In this document: positions 7,701 through 13,713 of the stretch, piece after piece
How the letters are laid out: every line of letters starts with the position of its first letter
Position numbering within the stretch: the first letter of the stretch is position 1
DNA from: Campylobacteraceae bacterium
GTDB lineage: Bacteria > Campylobacterota > Campylobacteria > Campylobacterales > Sulfurovaceae
NCBI GenBank assembly: GCA_027083895.1
Contig: JALWMN010000063.1
Coordinates: forward strand, 1-23,553
Direction of reading: 5' to 3'
DNA: 23,553 nt
Program-made: the position numbers and the translations under genes
The notes under the pieces: generated by a model
Told to the model about the DNA's origin: nothing
What the model saw: the letters and a program-made list of their open reading frames with translations, nothing else
Database searches by the model: none

Positions 7701-7937
7701 CTGCTGGGGTATGAGTTAGAGGAACCAGCGTAGCTTTTGGGCTTTGCTCAAAAGCGTCCAATCAAAAGAGTAACAAGGTCGCGGGAGCCCTCTGCTGAAG
7801 AGGACTCAGCGTAGCTTTTGGGCTTTGCTCAAAAGCATCCAATCAAAAAGAGCGACAAGGTCGCGGGAGCCCTCTGCTGAAGAGGACTCAGCGTCAGCGT
7901 AGCTTTTGGGCTTTGCTCAAAAGCGTCCAATCAAAAG
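7701..7937 (+). repeat. Tandem array of ~81-bp hairpin-forming units between soxD and soxX
   Basis: Units begin with CAGCGTAGCTTTT at 7726, 7807 and 7889/7895 (periods 81 and 82, the last start carrying a CAGCGT duplication). The third unit is cut short about 12 bases before the soxX start. A degenerate leading fragment starts at 7701. Each unit holds a 10-bp stem with a TTT loop (7733-7755, 7814-7836, 7902-7924; arms GCTTTTGGGC and GCTCAAAAGC). The first two also have a second hairpin, either CCTCT/AGAGG or the competing GCTGA/TCAGC. In the leading fragment the latter becomes GCTGG (7703-7707)/CCAGC (7725-7729), so pairing is preserved. The unit is about half G+C, clearly above the neighbouring genes, and contains stops in all three forward frames. 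There is no T-run, so the hairpins look like RNA processing or stabilising elements, not terminators. Confidence 0.85.
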
Positions 7938-7950
7938 AAAGGAGATGGAC

Positions 7951-8292
7951 ATGAAAAGATTATTTACAGTTGCAACTGTAGCTGCATTAGCTAGTAGTGT
8001 TGCTTTTGCACAGTCCGATTTAGTTAAAGAGGGTGAGAAGATCTTTAAAACAAAGAAAATCGGTAACTGTATTGCATGCCATGCAGCAAATGGTGTAGAG
8101 CTTGATGGTCCAGGAAGCTTAGGTCCTAAGTTGCAGGGATTATCTGCATGGCCAGAACAAGCACTATATGATAAGGTATATGATCCTTATACAACAAACC
8201 CAATTTCAGCGATGCCAGCATTTGGTAAGAATGGTGTATTGAATGATCATCAGATCAAAGCTGTAGTTGCTTTCTTAAAAACAATAAAATAA
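7951..8292 (+). CDS. soxX: Sulfur oxidation c-type cytochrome SoxX
   Basis: Monoheme periplasmic cytochrome that pairs with SoxA; SoxXA catalyses oxidative coupling of thiosulfate to the SoxY cysteine. The start is ATG 7951, placed six bases after AAAGGAG (7938-7944); it opens directly with the signal peptide MKRLFTVATVAALASSVAFA. Upstream in-frame starts at 7906 (TTG) and 7945 (ATG) would lie inside the repeat hairpin or too close to the ribosome site. The product is 113 residues, at the short end for SoxX. The heme motif is CIACH (40-44), followed by GPGSLGPKLQGLSAWPEQ and the likely axial Met in ISAMPAFGKNGVLND. The first gene of the XYZA-B part of the operon, directly after the tandem repeats. 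Confidence 0.93.
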   Translation: MKRLFTVATVAALASSVAFAQSDLVKEGEKIFKTKKIGNCIACHAANGVELDGPGSLGPKLQGLSAWPEQALYDKVYDPYTTNPISAMPAFGKNGVLNDHQIKAVVAFLKTIK

Positions 8293-8312
8293 AACAACGA
8301 AAAGGAAAGAAG

Positions 8313-8786
8313 ATGGAAAGAAGAAAATTTTTAGGATTTGGTCTAGGTGTAGCGGCAATCTCTTTAGCTCCAGTTTCAGCTGTTGCAAAGAACTACAGAA
8401 AAGAGTTACCAAAAGTTTGGACTATTAAAAATCCAGATAAAGAGAATGATTTAAGTGGCGTAAATGAAGCTATAAAAGCTATTTTTGGTAGTGATAAGAC
8501 TGAAAATAGTGGTGTTAAATTAAAAGCTCCAGATATTGCAGAGAATGGTGCAGTTGTTCCAGTTAGCTTCTCTTTAGAGAAAGCAAGTAAAGTAGCACTT
8601 TTCCAAACATCAAACCCTGAGTGTACAGTTGCAATTTGGGATATTCCTGAAGCTGGAATTCCAGAGTATGGTGTAAGAATTAAGATGAAAAAGACTGGTA
8701 CAGTAGTAGTTGTTGCAGAGGTTGATGGTAAGTTATATAGAGCAGATAAGGTTGTTAAAGTAACAGCTGGTGGATGTGGTGGCTGA
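8313..8786 (+). CDS. soxY: Thiosulfate oxidation carrier protein SoxY
   Basis: Substrate-carrying subunit of SoxYZ, 157 residues. The hallmark C-terminal swinging arm is intact: the protein ends TAGGCGG, with Cys155 as the covalent attachment point for sulfur intermediates. The N-terminus is a Tat signal (ERRKFLGFGLGVAAISLAP), so SoxZ is presumably exported by riding with SoxY. The Ig-like core includes NGAVVPVSFSLEKASKVALF. An additional Cys at about 107 (NPECTV) is not the catalytic one. The ribosome site is AAGGAAAGAAG. The stop codon lies in the loop of a small hairpin (see 8778-8793). Confidence 0.95.
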   Translation: MERRKFLGFGLGVAAISLAPVSAVAKNYRKELPKVWTIKNPDKENDLSGVNEAIKAIFGSDKTENSGVKLKAPDIAENGAVVPVSFSLEKASKVALFQTSNPECTVAIWDIPEAGIPEYGVRIKMKKTGTVVVVAEVDGKLYRADKVVKVTAGGCGG

Positions 8787-8793
8787 TGCTACC
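8778..8793 (+). promoter_or_regulatory. Intra-operon hairpin at the soxY stop codon
   Basis: GGTGGC (8778-8783) pairs with GCTACC (8788-8793), six pairs including one G-U, with the TGA stop starting the four-base loop. No T-run follows. It could stabilise or pause the message between soxY and soxZ; this is inference from structure and position. Confidence 0.35.
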
Positions 8794-8869
8794 TCAACAT
8801 TAAATAGATTTAGTGTATCTATAGAAAAAAGTAAATAAATTGAAGAAAAATTAACGTAAAGGATAGAAG

Positions 8870-9160
8870 ATGAGAATTAAAGCAAAAGCAAAAGATGGTG
8901 TAGTAACTGTTAAAGCGATGATGAAGCATGAGATGTTAAGTTATGATATTGCAAAAAAGAAGGGTAAAGAGGCTAACTTTATTGTCTATATTAATGGTAA
9001 AGTAGATGGAAAAGATGTTTATGAAGCATCTACAAGTCAATTCCTTTCTAAAAACCCATATATTAAATTTAAATTTAAAGGCGAAGCTGGTAAAGAGCTA
9101 GAGCTTAGTTGGGTAGATTTAAAAGGGAATACAAAGAGTAAAAAGGCAAAGATTAAGTAA
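8870..9160 (+). CDS. soxZ: Thiosulfate oxidation carrier complex protein SoxZ
   Basis: Partner of SoxY in the SoxYZ carrier, 96 residues. It lacks a signal peptide, as usual for SoxZ. Family features are MRIKAKAKDGVVTVKAMMKHEMLSYD at the start (shown here as the pattern of a beta strand followed by the conserved HEM), FIVYINGKVDGKDVYEA in the middle, and LELSWVDLKGNTKSKKAKI at the C-terminus. ATG 8870 follows AAAGGATAGAAG. Eighty-three bases separate it from soxY, and its end is overlapped by a 10-bp hairpin that may reduce read-through into soxA. Only one soxYZ pair is present in this window. Confidence 0.93.
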   Translation: MRIKAKAKDGVVTVKAMMKHEMLSYDIAKKKGKEANFIVYINGKVDGKDVYEASTSQFLSKNPYIKFKFKGEAGKELELSWVDLKGNTKSKKAKIK

Positions 9161-9170
9161 TTTGCCTTTT
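9141..9170 (+). terminator. Attenuator-like hairpin overlapping the soxZ stop
   Basis: AAAAGGCAAA (9141-9150) and TTTGCCTTTT (9161-9170) are perfectly complementary over ten bases with a ten-base loop containing the TAA stop. The right arm ends in TTTT and then GTGC. A partial terminator or processing site between soxZ and soxA is plausible, which would make SoxYZ more abundant than SoxA and SoxB. Confidence 0.5.
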
Positions 9171-9203
9171 GTGCAAATACCGTAAAGGTAGAAAGGATTA
9201 GAA

Positions 9204-10094
9204 ATGAAAAAAAAGGTAATTGCTTCTTTATTAATAGGTTCGGTGACATTGCTTACAGCAGGTGATTTTAATGAACAAGCCGAGAAAGATAGAAAAGCAC
9301 TTAAAGAGTATTTCGAGAAGAAGTTTGCTGATAGAAAAAATGCATCTGCTTATTTCCCATACTCAACAAATGAGGAGTTAGATAAAAACTATAAGTGGGG
9401 CATTAAGGGTGATGACTTTAGGTTAGGTTCATATGCTTATAATATTGGTGGTAAAAAACAGTATGATGAGATGAACGAGATGCCTCCGTATGAAGATGCA
9501 ATTGAAGCTGGAAAAGAGCTTTATGAGAAAGAGAAGGGTATTAAAGAGTGTTTCCCAGATCCTGCTATTGCTGGAGAGTATCCAAAATTTATTAAAGGGC
9601 AAGGTGTTGAGACTCTTAGTGGTGCAATTGTTGCTTGTGCAAAAAAGAATGGTTTAAAGGGGTATAAACTCACTAAAGGAAAAACAGCTGATTTAGAGGC
9701 TTATTTTGCAAGTGTCTCAAAAGAGAAAGGAAAAAAGGTACATATTGTAATTGACTCTAAAGAGGCTGCAGAGGCTTATGAGAGAGGGAAAAAAGAGTAC
9801 TATACCCAAAGAGGTTATCTAAAACTTTCTTGTGCAACATGCCATGTTCAAGGAGCAGGTCAGAGAGTAAGAAACGAATATCTATCACCTCTATTAGGTG
9901 CTACTACACACTTTCCTGTATATAGACTTAAATGGCAAGGTTTAGGTACACTTGAGCGTCGTCTAAAAGGGTGTAATAAAAACCAAGGTGAAACACCACA
10001 TAAGCCAGGCAGCAAATGGAGTAAAGAGTTATTATACTTTATGGCTTATATGTCAAACGGATTGCCAGTTGATGGCCCAGATATTCGAAAGTAA
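9204..10094 (+). CDS. soxA: Sulfur oxidation c-type cytochrome SoxA (monoheme type)
   Basis: Catalytic partner of SoxX, 296 residues, with signal peptide MKKKVIASLLIGSVTLLTAG. Only one heme motif is present, CATCH (210-214), in the C-terminal cytochrome domain. The N-terminal domain keeps Cys116 (KECFPDP) and Cys145 (VACAKKNG) but no CxxCH. This matches monoheme SoxA proteins, where the lost first heme site is replaced by a disulfide. Cys257 (RRLKGCN) is the likely axial heme ligand, known as a modified cysteine in characterised SoxA. GAGQRVRNEYLSPLLGATTHFP matches the conserved region after the heme. The ribosome site is AGAAAGGATTAGAA. The next gene starts eleven bases after the stop. Confidence 0.93.
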   Translation: MKKKVIASLLIGSVTLLTAGDFNEQAEKDRKALKEYFEKKFADRKNASAYFPYSTNEELDKNYKWGIKGDDFRLGSYAYNIGGKKQYDEMNEMPPYEDAIEAGKELYEKEKGIKECFPDPAIAGEYPKFIKGQGVETLSGAIVACAKKNGLKGYKLTKGKTADLEAYFASVSKEKGKKVHIVIDSKEAAEAYERGKKEYYTQRGYLKLSCATCHVQGAGQRVRNEYLSPLLGATTHFPVYRLKWQGLGTLERRLKGCNKNQGETPHKPGSKWSKELLYFMAYMSNGLPVDGPDIRK

Positions 10095-10105
10095 GGGGGC
10101 TAGAG

Positions 10106-10522
10106 ATGAAAAAGTTATTAGTATTAGCAGCAGTTAGTGCTGCAGTAGTTAATGCAGGTTTAGTTGATGAAGCAGCTAAGCTAGATGTAAAAAAAGTTTG
10201 CGATGTAAAGGCAAATGGAGCGGAGAAGGTAATTGCTATAGCTGAGAAGTTTAACCCTGAGGCTGTAAAACTGCAAGTAGAGTTTAAGAGACTTGGTATT
10301 ACAAATAGAAACTATATAAAATATACAAAAGAGGCTATTAAAGCAAAGAAAAAAGAGGTTGTCATTAAGTACAAAAAGAAAAAAGAAGAGAAGACAAAGA
10401 AATTTCCACTTGAGTATGCAGCGTGGAGAGCATGTACATTTGCTGTTAGAGCACTGCAGCAAGTAAAAGAGGCAGAGAAGACTTGGCGTCTAGCAGTTCC
10501 AGGTGATGGATTTAAATATTAA
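10106..10522 (+). CDS. Small secreted protein in the soxK position (possible SoxAX-binding protein)
   Basis: A protein of 138 residues with a Sec signal (MKKLLVLAAVSAAVVNAG). The mature part is strongly basic: a Lys-rich helix at about 73-99, then the aromatic stretch PLEYAAWRACTFAVRALQ and a C-terminal WRLAVPGDGFKY. Two cysteines, 32 and 110, could form a disulfide. It sits tightly between soxA and soxB (11- and 12-base gaps). In Chlorobaculum tepidum that slot is occupied by soxK, encoding a small SoxAX-binding protein that stimulates SoxXA. I infer a SoxK-like role from position, size, export and charge; sequence homology was not verified. A Campylobacterota-specific accessory is the alternative. 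Confidence 0.6.
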   Translation: MKKLLVLAAVSAAVVNAGLVDEAAKLDVKKVCDVKANGAEKVIAIAEKFNPEAVKLQVEFKRLGITNRNYIKYTKEAIKAKKKEVVIKYKKKKEEKTKKFPLEYAAWRACTFAVRALQQVKEAEKTWRLAVPGDGFKY

Positions 10523-10534
10523 AAAAGGAAAAGA

Positions 10535-12304
10535 ATGAGTGGTTTAGGTCGACGAGAATTTATCTATATGATGGCGGCTCTAGGAAGTACGCCAATTTTT
10601 GCGAATTCTCATATGCGTTTATCTCCTGAGGGTGGATTAAAAGATTACTACAAACTCAAACCATTTGGGAATGTAAGAATCCTGCATATGACTGATACGC
10701 ATGCACAGTTGATGCCAGTTTACTTTAGAGAGCCTAGTGTAAATATTGGGCTCTTTGGGAATAAGAATGTTCCTCCACACATTGTTGGACAGCACTTTTT
10801 AGATTACTACCATATCAAAAAGAATGATCGATTAACTTACGCTTTTACTTGCGTCGATTTTGAGAAGCATGCAAAAGCTATTGGTAGAGTAGGTGGATTT
10901 GCACACCTTAAAACGATTGTAGATCACTTAAGAGGCGAGTTTGGAAAAGATAAGACTCTCTTCTTAGATGGTGGTGACACATGGCAAGGGAGCTGGACAG
11001 CACTGCAAACTCGCGGAAAAGATATGGTAGGTGCACTTAATCTCCTAGGTGTAGATGTCTGTACTGGTCACTGGGAGTTTACATATACTGAAAAAGAGGT
11101 GCTTGAGAATATCAAAGAGCTTAAAGCTGATTTTGTTGCTCAAAATGTCTATGTAAAAGAAGATGCATTAATGGAAGGCAATGTTCCAGTATATGATGAA
11201 GATAGTGGTAGAGCATTTAAGCCATATGTTATTAAGAAGCTTGGCAAGAATAGAGTTGCAGTAATTGGACAGGCTTTCCCATATACAACTATTGCTAATC
11301 CAAAGCGATTTATTCCAGATTGGACCTTTGGAATAAAAGCTGAAGAGATGCAAGCTCTTGTTGATGAGATTAAGAAGAAAGAGAAGCCAGATGCAATTAT
11401 CGTCATCTCTCACAATGGATATGATGTTGATAAGAAGATGGCACAAGTTGTTAGTGGTATCGACTTTATTATGGGTGGCCATACACATGATGGTGTACCA
11501 GAGGCAGTTCCTGTTAAGAATAAAGGTGGTACAACCTATGTATGTAATGCAGGAAGTAATGGTAAATTCTTAAATGTTCTTGATATCGATATTAAAGATG
11601 GCAAGGTAGCAGACTTTAAATTTACACTTCTTCCAATCTTCCCTGATTTGGTTCCTGAAGATAAAGAGATGAAAGCCTATATCGAGAAGGTAAGAGCTCC
11701 ATATAAGAAGGATCTAGAGAGAGTTATTGCTACTACAGATGTAACACTCTTTAGACGTGGAAACTTTAATGGAAGTTTTGACCAAATTATATGTGATGCT
11801 CTTCGCCATGTAAAAGGTGCTGATATCTCACTCTCTCCAGGATTTAGATGGGGAACAACGGTAATGGCTGGTGATAAGATAACGTTTGAAGATTTAGCAA
11901 CTCAAACAGCAATGACTTATCCAGAGACATATGTTAGAGAGATTGATGGGAAAACAATAAAGAATATTTTAGAGGATGTTGCAGATAACCTCTTTAATGA
12001 AGACCCATTCTATCAGCAAGGTGGAGATATGGTTAGAACAGGTGGAATATCCTATACCATAGATCCAACACAGAAGATGGGTAAAAGAATTAGTAATATT
12101 CGTACTCTGGATGGAAAGCCACTTGATCCTAAGAAGAAGTATAAAGTTGCTGGATGGTCAACAGTTAATTCGAAAGCTCCTGGGGAGCCAGTGTGGGAGA
12201 CTGTTGAGAAGTACCTTAAGAATGTTAAACATATTAAAGAGCTTAAGGTGGATACTCCAGAGATTGTTGGTATTAAGAACAATAAGGGTATCGTTAAGTG
12301 TTAA
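10535..12304 (+). CDS. soxB: Thiosulfohydrolase SoxB
   Basis: Periplasmic dimanganese enzyme, 589 residues, that hydrolyses sulfate from the SoxY-bound thiosulfonate. The N-terminus has a twin-arginine motif (GRREFIYMMAALGS), consistent with Tat export. The metallophosphatase/5'-nucleotidase core shows HMTDTHAQL (51-59), LDGGDTWQGS (Asp148), the SoxB-type GHWEFTY (178-184, replacing GNHEFDY), VISHNGYD and MGGHTHDG. The C-terminal nucleotidase-type domain includes LFRRGNFNGSFDQIICDALR and PGFRWGTTVMAGDKIT. The ribosome site is AAAAAAGGAAAAGA, right after the soxK-position gene. The TAA stop is part of the strong terminator hairpin that closes the operon. Confidence 0.95.
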   Translation: MSGLGRREFIYMMAALGSTPIFANSHMRLSPEGGLKDYYKLKPFGNVRILHMTDTHAQLMPVYFREPSVNIGLFGNKNVPPHIVGQHFLDYYHIKKNDRLTYAFTCVDFEKHAKAIGRVGGFAHLKTIVDHLRGEFGKDKTLFLDGGDTWQGSWTALQTRGKDMVGALNLLGVDVCTGHWEFTYTEKEVLENIKELKADFVAQNVYVKEDALMEGNVPVYDEDSGRAFKPYVIKKLGKNRVAVIGQAFPYTTIANPKRFIPDWTFGIKAEEMQALVDEIKKKEKPDAIIVISHNGYDVDKKMAQVVSGIDFIMGGHTHDGVPEAVPVKNKGGTTYVCNAGSNGKFLNVLDIDIKDGKVADFKFTLLPIFPDLVPEDKEMKAYIEKVRAPYKKDLERVIATTDVTLFRRGNFNGSFDQIICDALRHVKGADISLSPGFRWGTTVMAGDKITFEDLATQTAMTYPETYVREIDGKTIKNILEDVADNLFNEDPFYQQGGDMVRTGGISYTIDPTQKMGKRISNIRTLDGKPLDPKKKYKVAGWSTVNSKAPGEPVWETVEKYLKNVKHIKELKVDTPEIVGIKNNKGIVKC

Positions 12305-12334
12305 GGTGCGAAAGCACTTTAACAACCTCTTTTT
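12300..12334 (+). terminator. Intrinsic terminator of the sox operon
   Basis: GTTAAGGTGC (12300-12309) and GCACTTTAAC (12314-12323) form a 10-bp stem, including one G-U pair, closed by a GAAA tetraloop. A TTTTT run follows. The soxB stop codon TAA (12302-12304) is inside the left arm. Confidence 0.8.
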
Positions 12335-12394
12335 AAGTATATTTTTGATTAATATATTTAAAAAGATGTTTAGAGTAGATTGCAAAGGGGTATC

Positions 12395-12853
12395 TTGCAT
12401 TTAGGAAAAGTTTTACAACTCTATATAGCACCTGCGGGTACAAGTGGTGTTCGAAGATTGAGAGATTCAATTGAGTTAATAGAGTCATATGGTGTTGTTG
12501 GAGATAAGTTTGCAAATAGTAAGAGGTGTGAACGAAGTGTGATGATTGTTGGCACTAAGCCTTATAATATGGCAAAGGAGGCTGGTATTGATCTTCCTGC
12601 AGCAGCACTTGGTGAGAATATTTTGCTCGATTTTGACCCACATAGTTTAGAAGTAGGTAGCAAAATTTCACTTGGAGATGTGCTTTTGGAGATCACGGCT
12701 GCTTGTACTCTCTGTAGTCATTTGACACAATACCATAAAGATCTTCCAAAACTTATATTAAAACATCGAGGAGTCTACTGTAAGGTGCTTAAAAGTGGTA
12801 TAATAAAGAGAGAGGATAGTGTTATTTTAGTAGAAGAGAAGGAGATAGCATGA
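12395..12853 (+). CDS. MOSC domain protein
   Basis: About 152 residues. The TTG at 12395 is chosen because AAAGGGG (12384-12390) lies four bases upstream; a TTG at 12380 would precede that ribosome site. It is a stand-alone MOSC domain (the C-terminal domain of molybdenum cofactor sulfurases): VLQLYIAPAGTSGV at the N-terminus, VVGDKFA, the family signature AALGENILLDFD, LEVGSKISLGDVLLEIT, and ACTLCSHL carrying Cys104 and Cys107, the conserved Cys region. MOSC proteins are linked to sulfur transfer to metal cofactors, and SoxC upstream is a molybdenum enzyme; a functional link is inference. It overlaps the next gene by four bases (ATGA). Confidence 0.85.
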   Translation: MHLGKVLQLYIAPAGTSGVRRLRDSIELIESYGVVGDKFANSKRCERSVMIVGTKPYNMAKEAGIDLPAAALGENILLDFDPHSLEVGSKISLGDVLLEITAACTLCSHLTQYHKDLPKLILKHRGVYCKVLKSGIIKREDSVILVEEKEIA

Positions 12854-13290
12854 GAAGACTCTTTTTACTCCTTTTAGTGGCTCCTTTTTTGCTCTTTGGT
12901 AAATATAACTTTAAGGATCCAAAACCGAGTTTCGATAATCCAAGAAAGATTATTATGAAGCTAAATAAGAAAGATATACACTACGCAAACCATCTTTTAG
13001 GTACAATCTATAATATTTTAAAAGAGTATCCAGATGGTGGATTGAAAGTTGTTGTGATAGCCTATGGACCTGGAATGCGAGTGATAAAAAAAGATTACGA
13101 TAAAAAGACACTAAGTCGAATTAAGTCTTTAATGGAGTATGATGTTGAGTTTATAGGGTGTATTAATACAATGCAGACAATGGGTTGGAAAAAGAAAGAC
13201 TTTATAGATAATATTAGTTATGTGCAAGCTGGTGTAGTAGAGGTGATTGAGCGGCAAGCTCATGGATTTATTGATGCAACTCCATATTAA
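12850..13290 (+). CDS. Secreted DsrE/DsrF-like protein
   Basis: 146 residues with a Sec-type signal peptide (MRRLFLLLLVAPFLLFG), so probably periplasmic, unlike the cytoplasmic DsrEFH sulfurtransferase. The mature part has the DsrE-like fold pattern: RKIIMKLNKKDIHYANHLL, then LKVVVIAYGPGMRVI, then VEFIGCINTMQTMGW with Cys104 at the position of the sulfur-carrying cysteine in this family, and a C-terminal YVQAGVVEVIERQAHG. Its overlap with the MOSC gene and location right behind the sox operon suggest handling of reactive periplasmic sulfur. Substrate and partners are not visible from sequence. Confidence 0.82.
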   Translation: MRRLFLLLLVAPFLLFGKYNFKDPKPSFDNPRKIIMKLNKKDIHYANHLLGTIYNILKEYPDGGLKVVVIAYGPGMRVIKKDYDKKTLSRIKSLMEYDVEFIGCINTMQTMGWKKKDFIDNISYVQAGVVEVIERQAHGFIDATPY

Positions 13291-13361
13291 TACTTTTAAC
13301 TCTAATTAATCTCTTTACTGATGAAAGTTTGATTCTCTTCTTGAAGAGCGTTAAAGTATGC

Positions 13362-13367
13362 TATAAT
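13362..13367 (+). promoter_or_regulatory. Candidate -10 element abutting repeat copy 2
   Basis: TATAAT lies three bases before the first base of the structured repeat, with TTGAAG (13341-13346) fifteen bases upstream as a weak -35. A transcript starting about seven bases downstream would begin near the base of the repeat's outer stem. The same eight bases CTATAATA recur at 13572-13579, so this may be a target-site duplication and not a promoter. Confidence 0.35.
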
Positions 13368-13369
13368 AA

Positions 13370-13571
13370 ATTGAATCCTCTGGAAAACTATGAATTGACT
13401 GAAAGCTTTATAATTTTAGCAAAAAATTTATCTTACCCGTAAGGCTAAAAAAGAGTACCCACCTCTGAAGGGATGTTTGTGATAACTCTTGTTAATAAAT
13501 TTTTTTGTGTTCGCAAAGTAAAAAATTATATCTATCTTAAATGAAATCAATAGTTTTTCAGAGGGGTCAAT
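13370..13571. repeat. Structured dispersed repeat, copy 2 (inverted ends, flanked by an 8-bp direct repeat)
   Basis: Homologous to 726-898 but about 30 bases longer because of an AT-rich insertion around 13485-13515. The ends are inverted: ATTGA then CCTCTGGAAAACTAT on the left pair with ATAGTTTTTCAGAGG then TCAAT on the right. CTATAATA occurs just outside both ends (13361-13368 and 13572-13579), which looks like a target-site duplication of a MITE-like insertion. Compared with copy 1, an A-T pair in the outer stem (A734/T890) has become C-G, so pairing is kept despite sequence change. A structured transcribed RNA is the alternative reading. No ORF is inside. Confidence 0.75.
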
Positions 13572-13713
13572 CTATAATAGCAGTGTCACTTGAATCCAAA
13601 TTTTGCATTAGAGATTAACAACCTTTAACAAATCATATATTCTAGGGCATTTGTCGCATCATTGCTAATTTTATTGCAAAGTTTGGGATAAATTTTGGGC
13701 TTAAAGGCTATTT

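Larger units (their letters stand above)
13291..13713. other. Long intergenic region (423 bp) dominated by repeat copy 2
   Basis: No convincing ORF on either strand. It contains a small inverted repeat CTCTTC (13335-13340)/GAAGAG (13343-13348), a near-consensus -10 (TATAAT, 13362-13367), the structured repeat at 13370-13571, and about 140 AT-rich bases leading to the mscS-like gene, whose ribosome site is AAAGG (13703-13707). Confidence 0.7.

Noticed and set aside
7701..7937. CRISPR-like array
   Set aside because: Units of about 81 bp abut directly with no unique spacers, and there are only about three; it is a plain tandem repeat.
7906..7950. Longer soxX starting at TTG 7906 or ATG 7945
   Set aside because: The extension reads through the repeat hairpin and precedes the ribosome site AAAGGAG; ATG 7951 opens directly with a proper signal peptide.
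10181..10462. Minus-strand ORF opposite the soxK-position gene
   Set aside because: Its composition (Phe, Cys, Leu, Tyr) is the antisense image of the Lys-rich sense gene; there is no ribosome site or signal.
11149..11573. Several overlapping ORFs in other frames of soxB
   Set aside because: soxB is intact over this region with all its motifs; the others are shadows without initiation signals.
13335..13348. CTCTTC-TT-GAAGAG as a terminator after the DsrE-like gene
   Set aside because: A two-base loop is too small for an RNA hairpin of the full stem and no T-run follows; it is left as an unexplained small palindrome.
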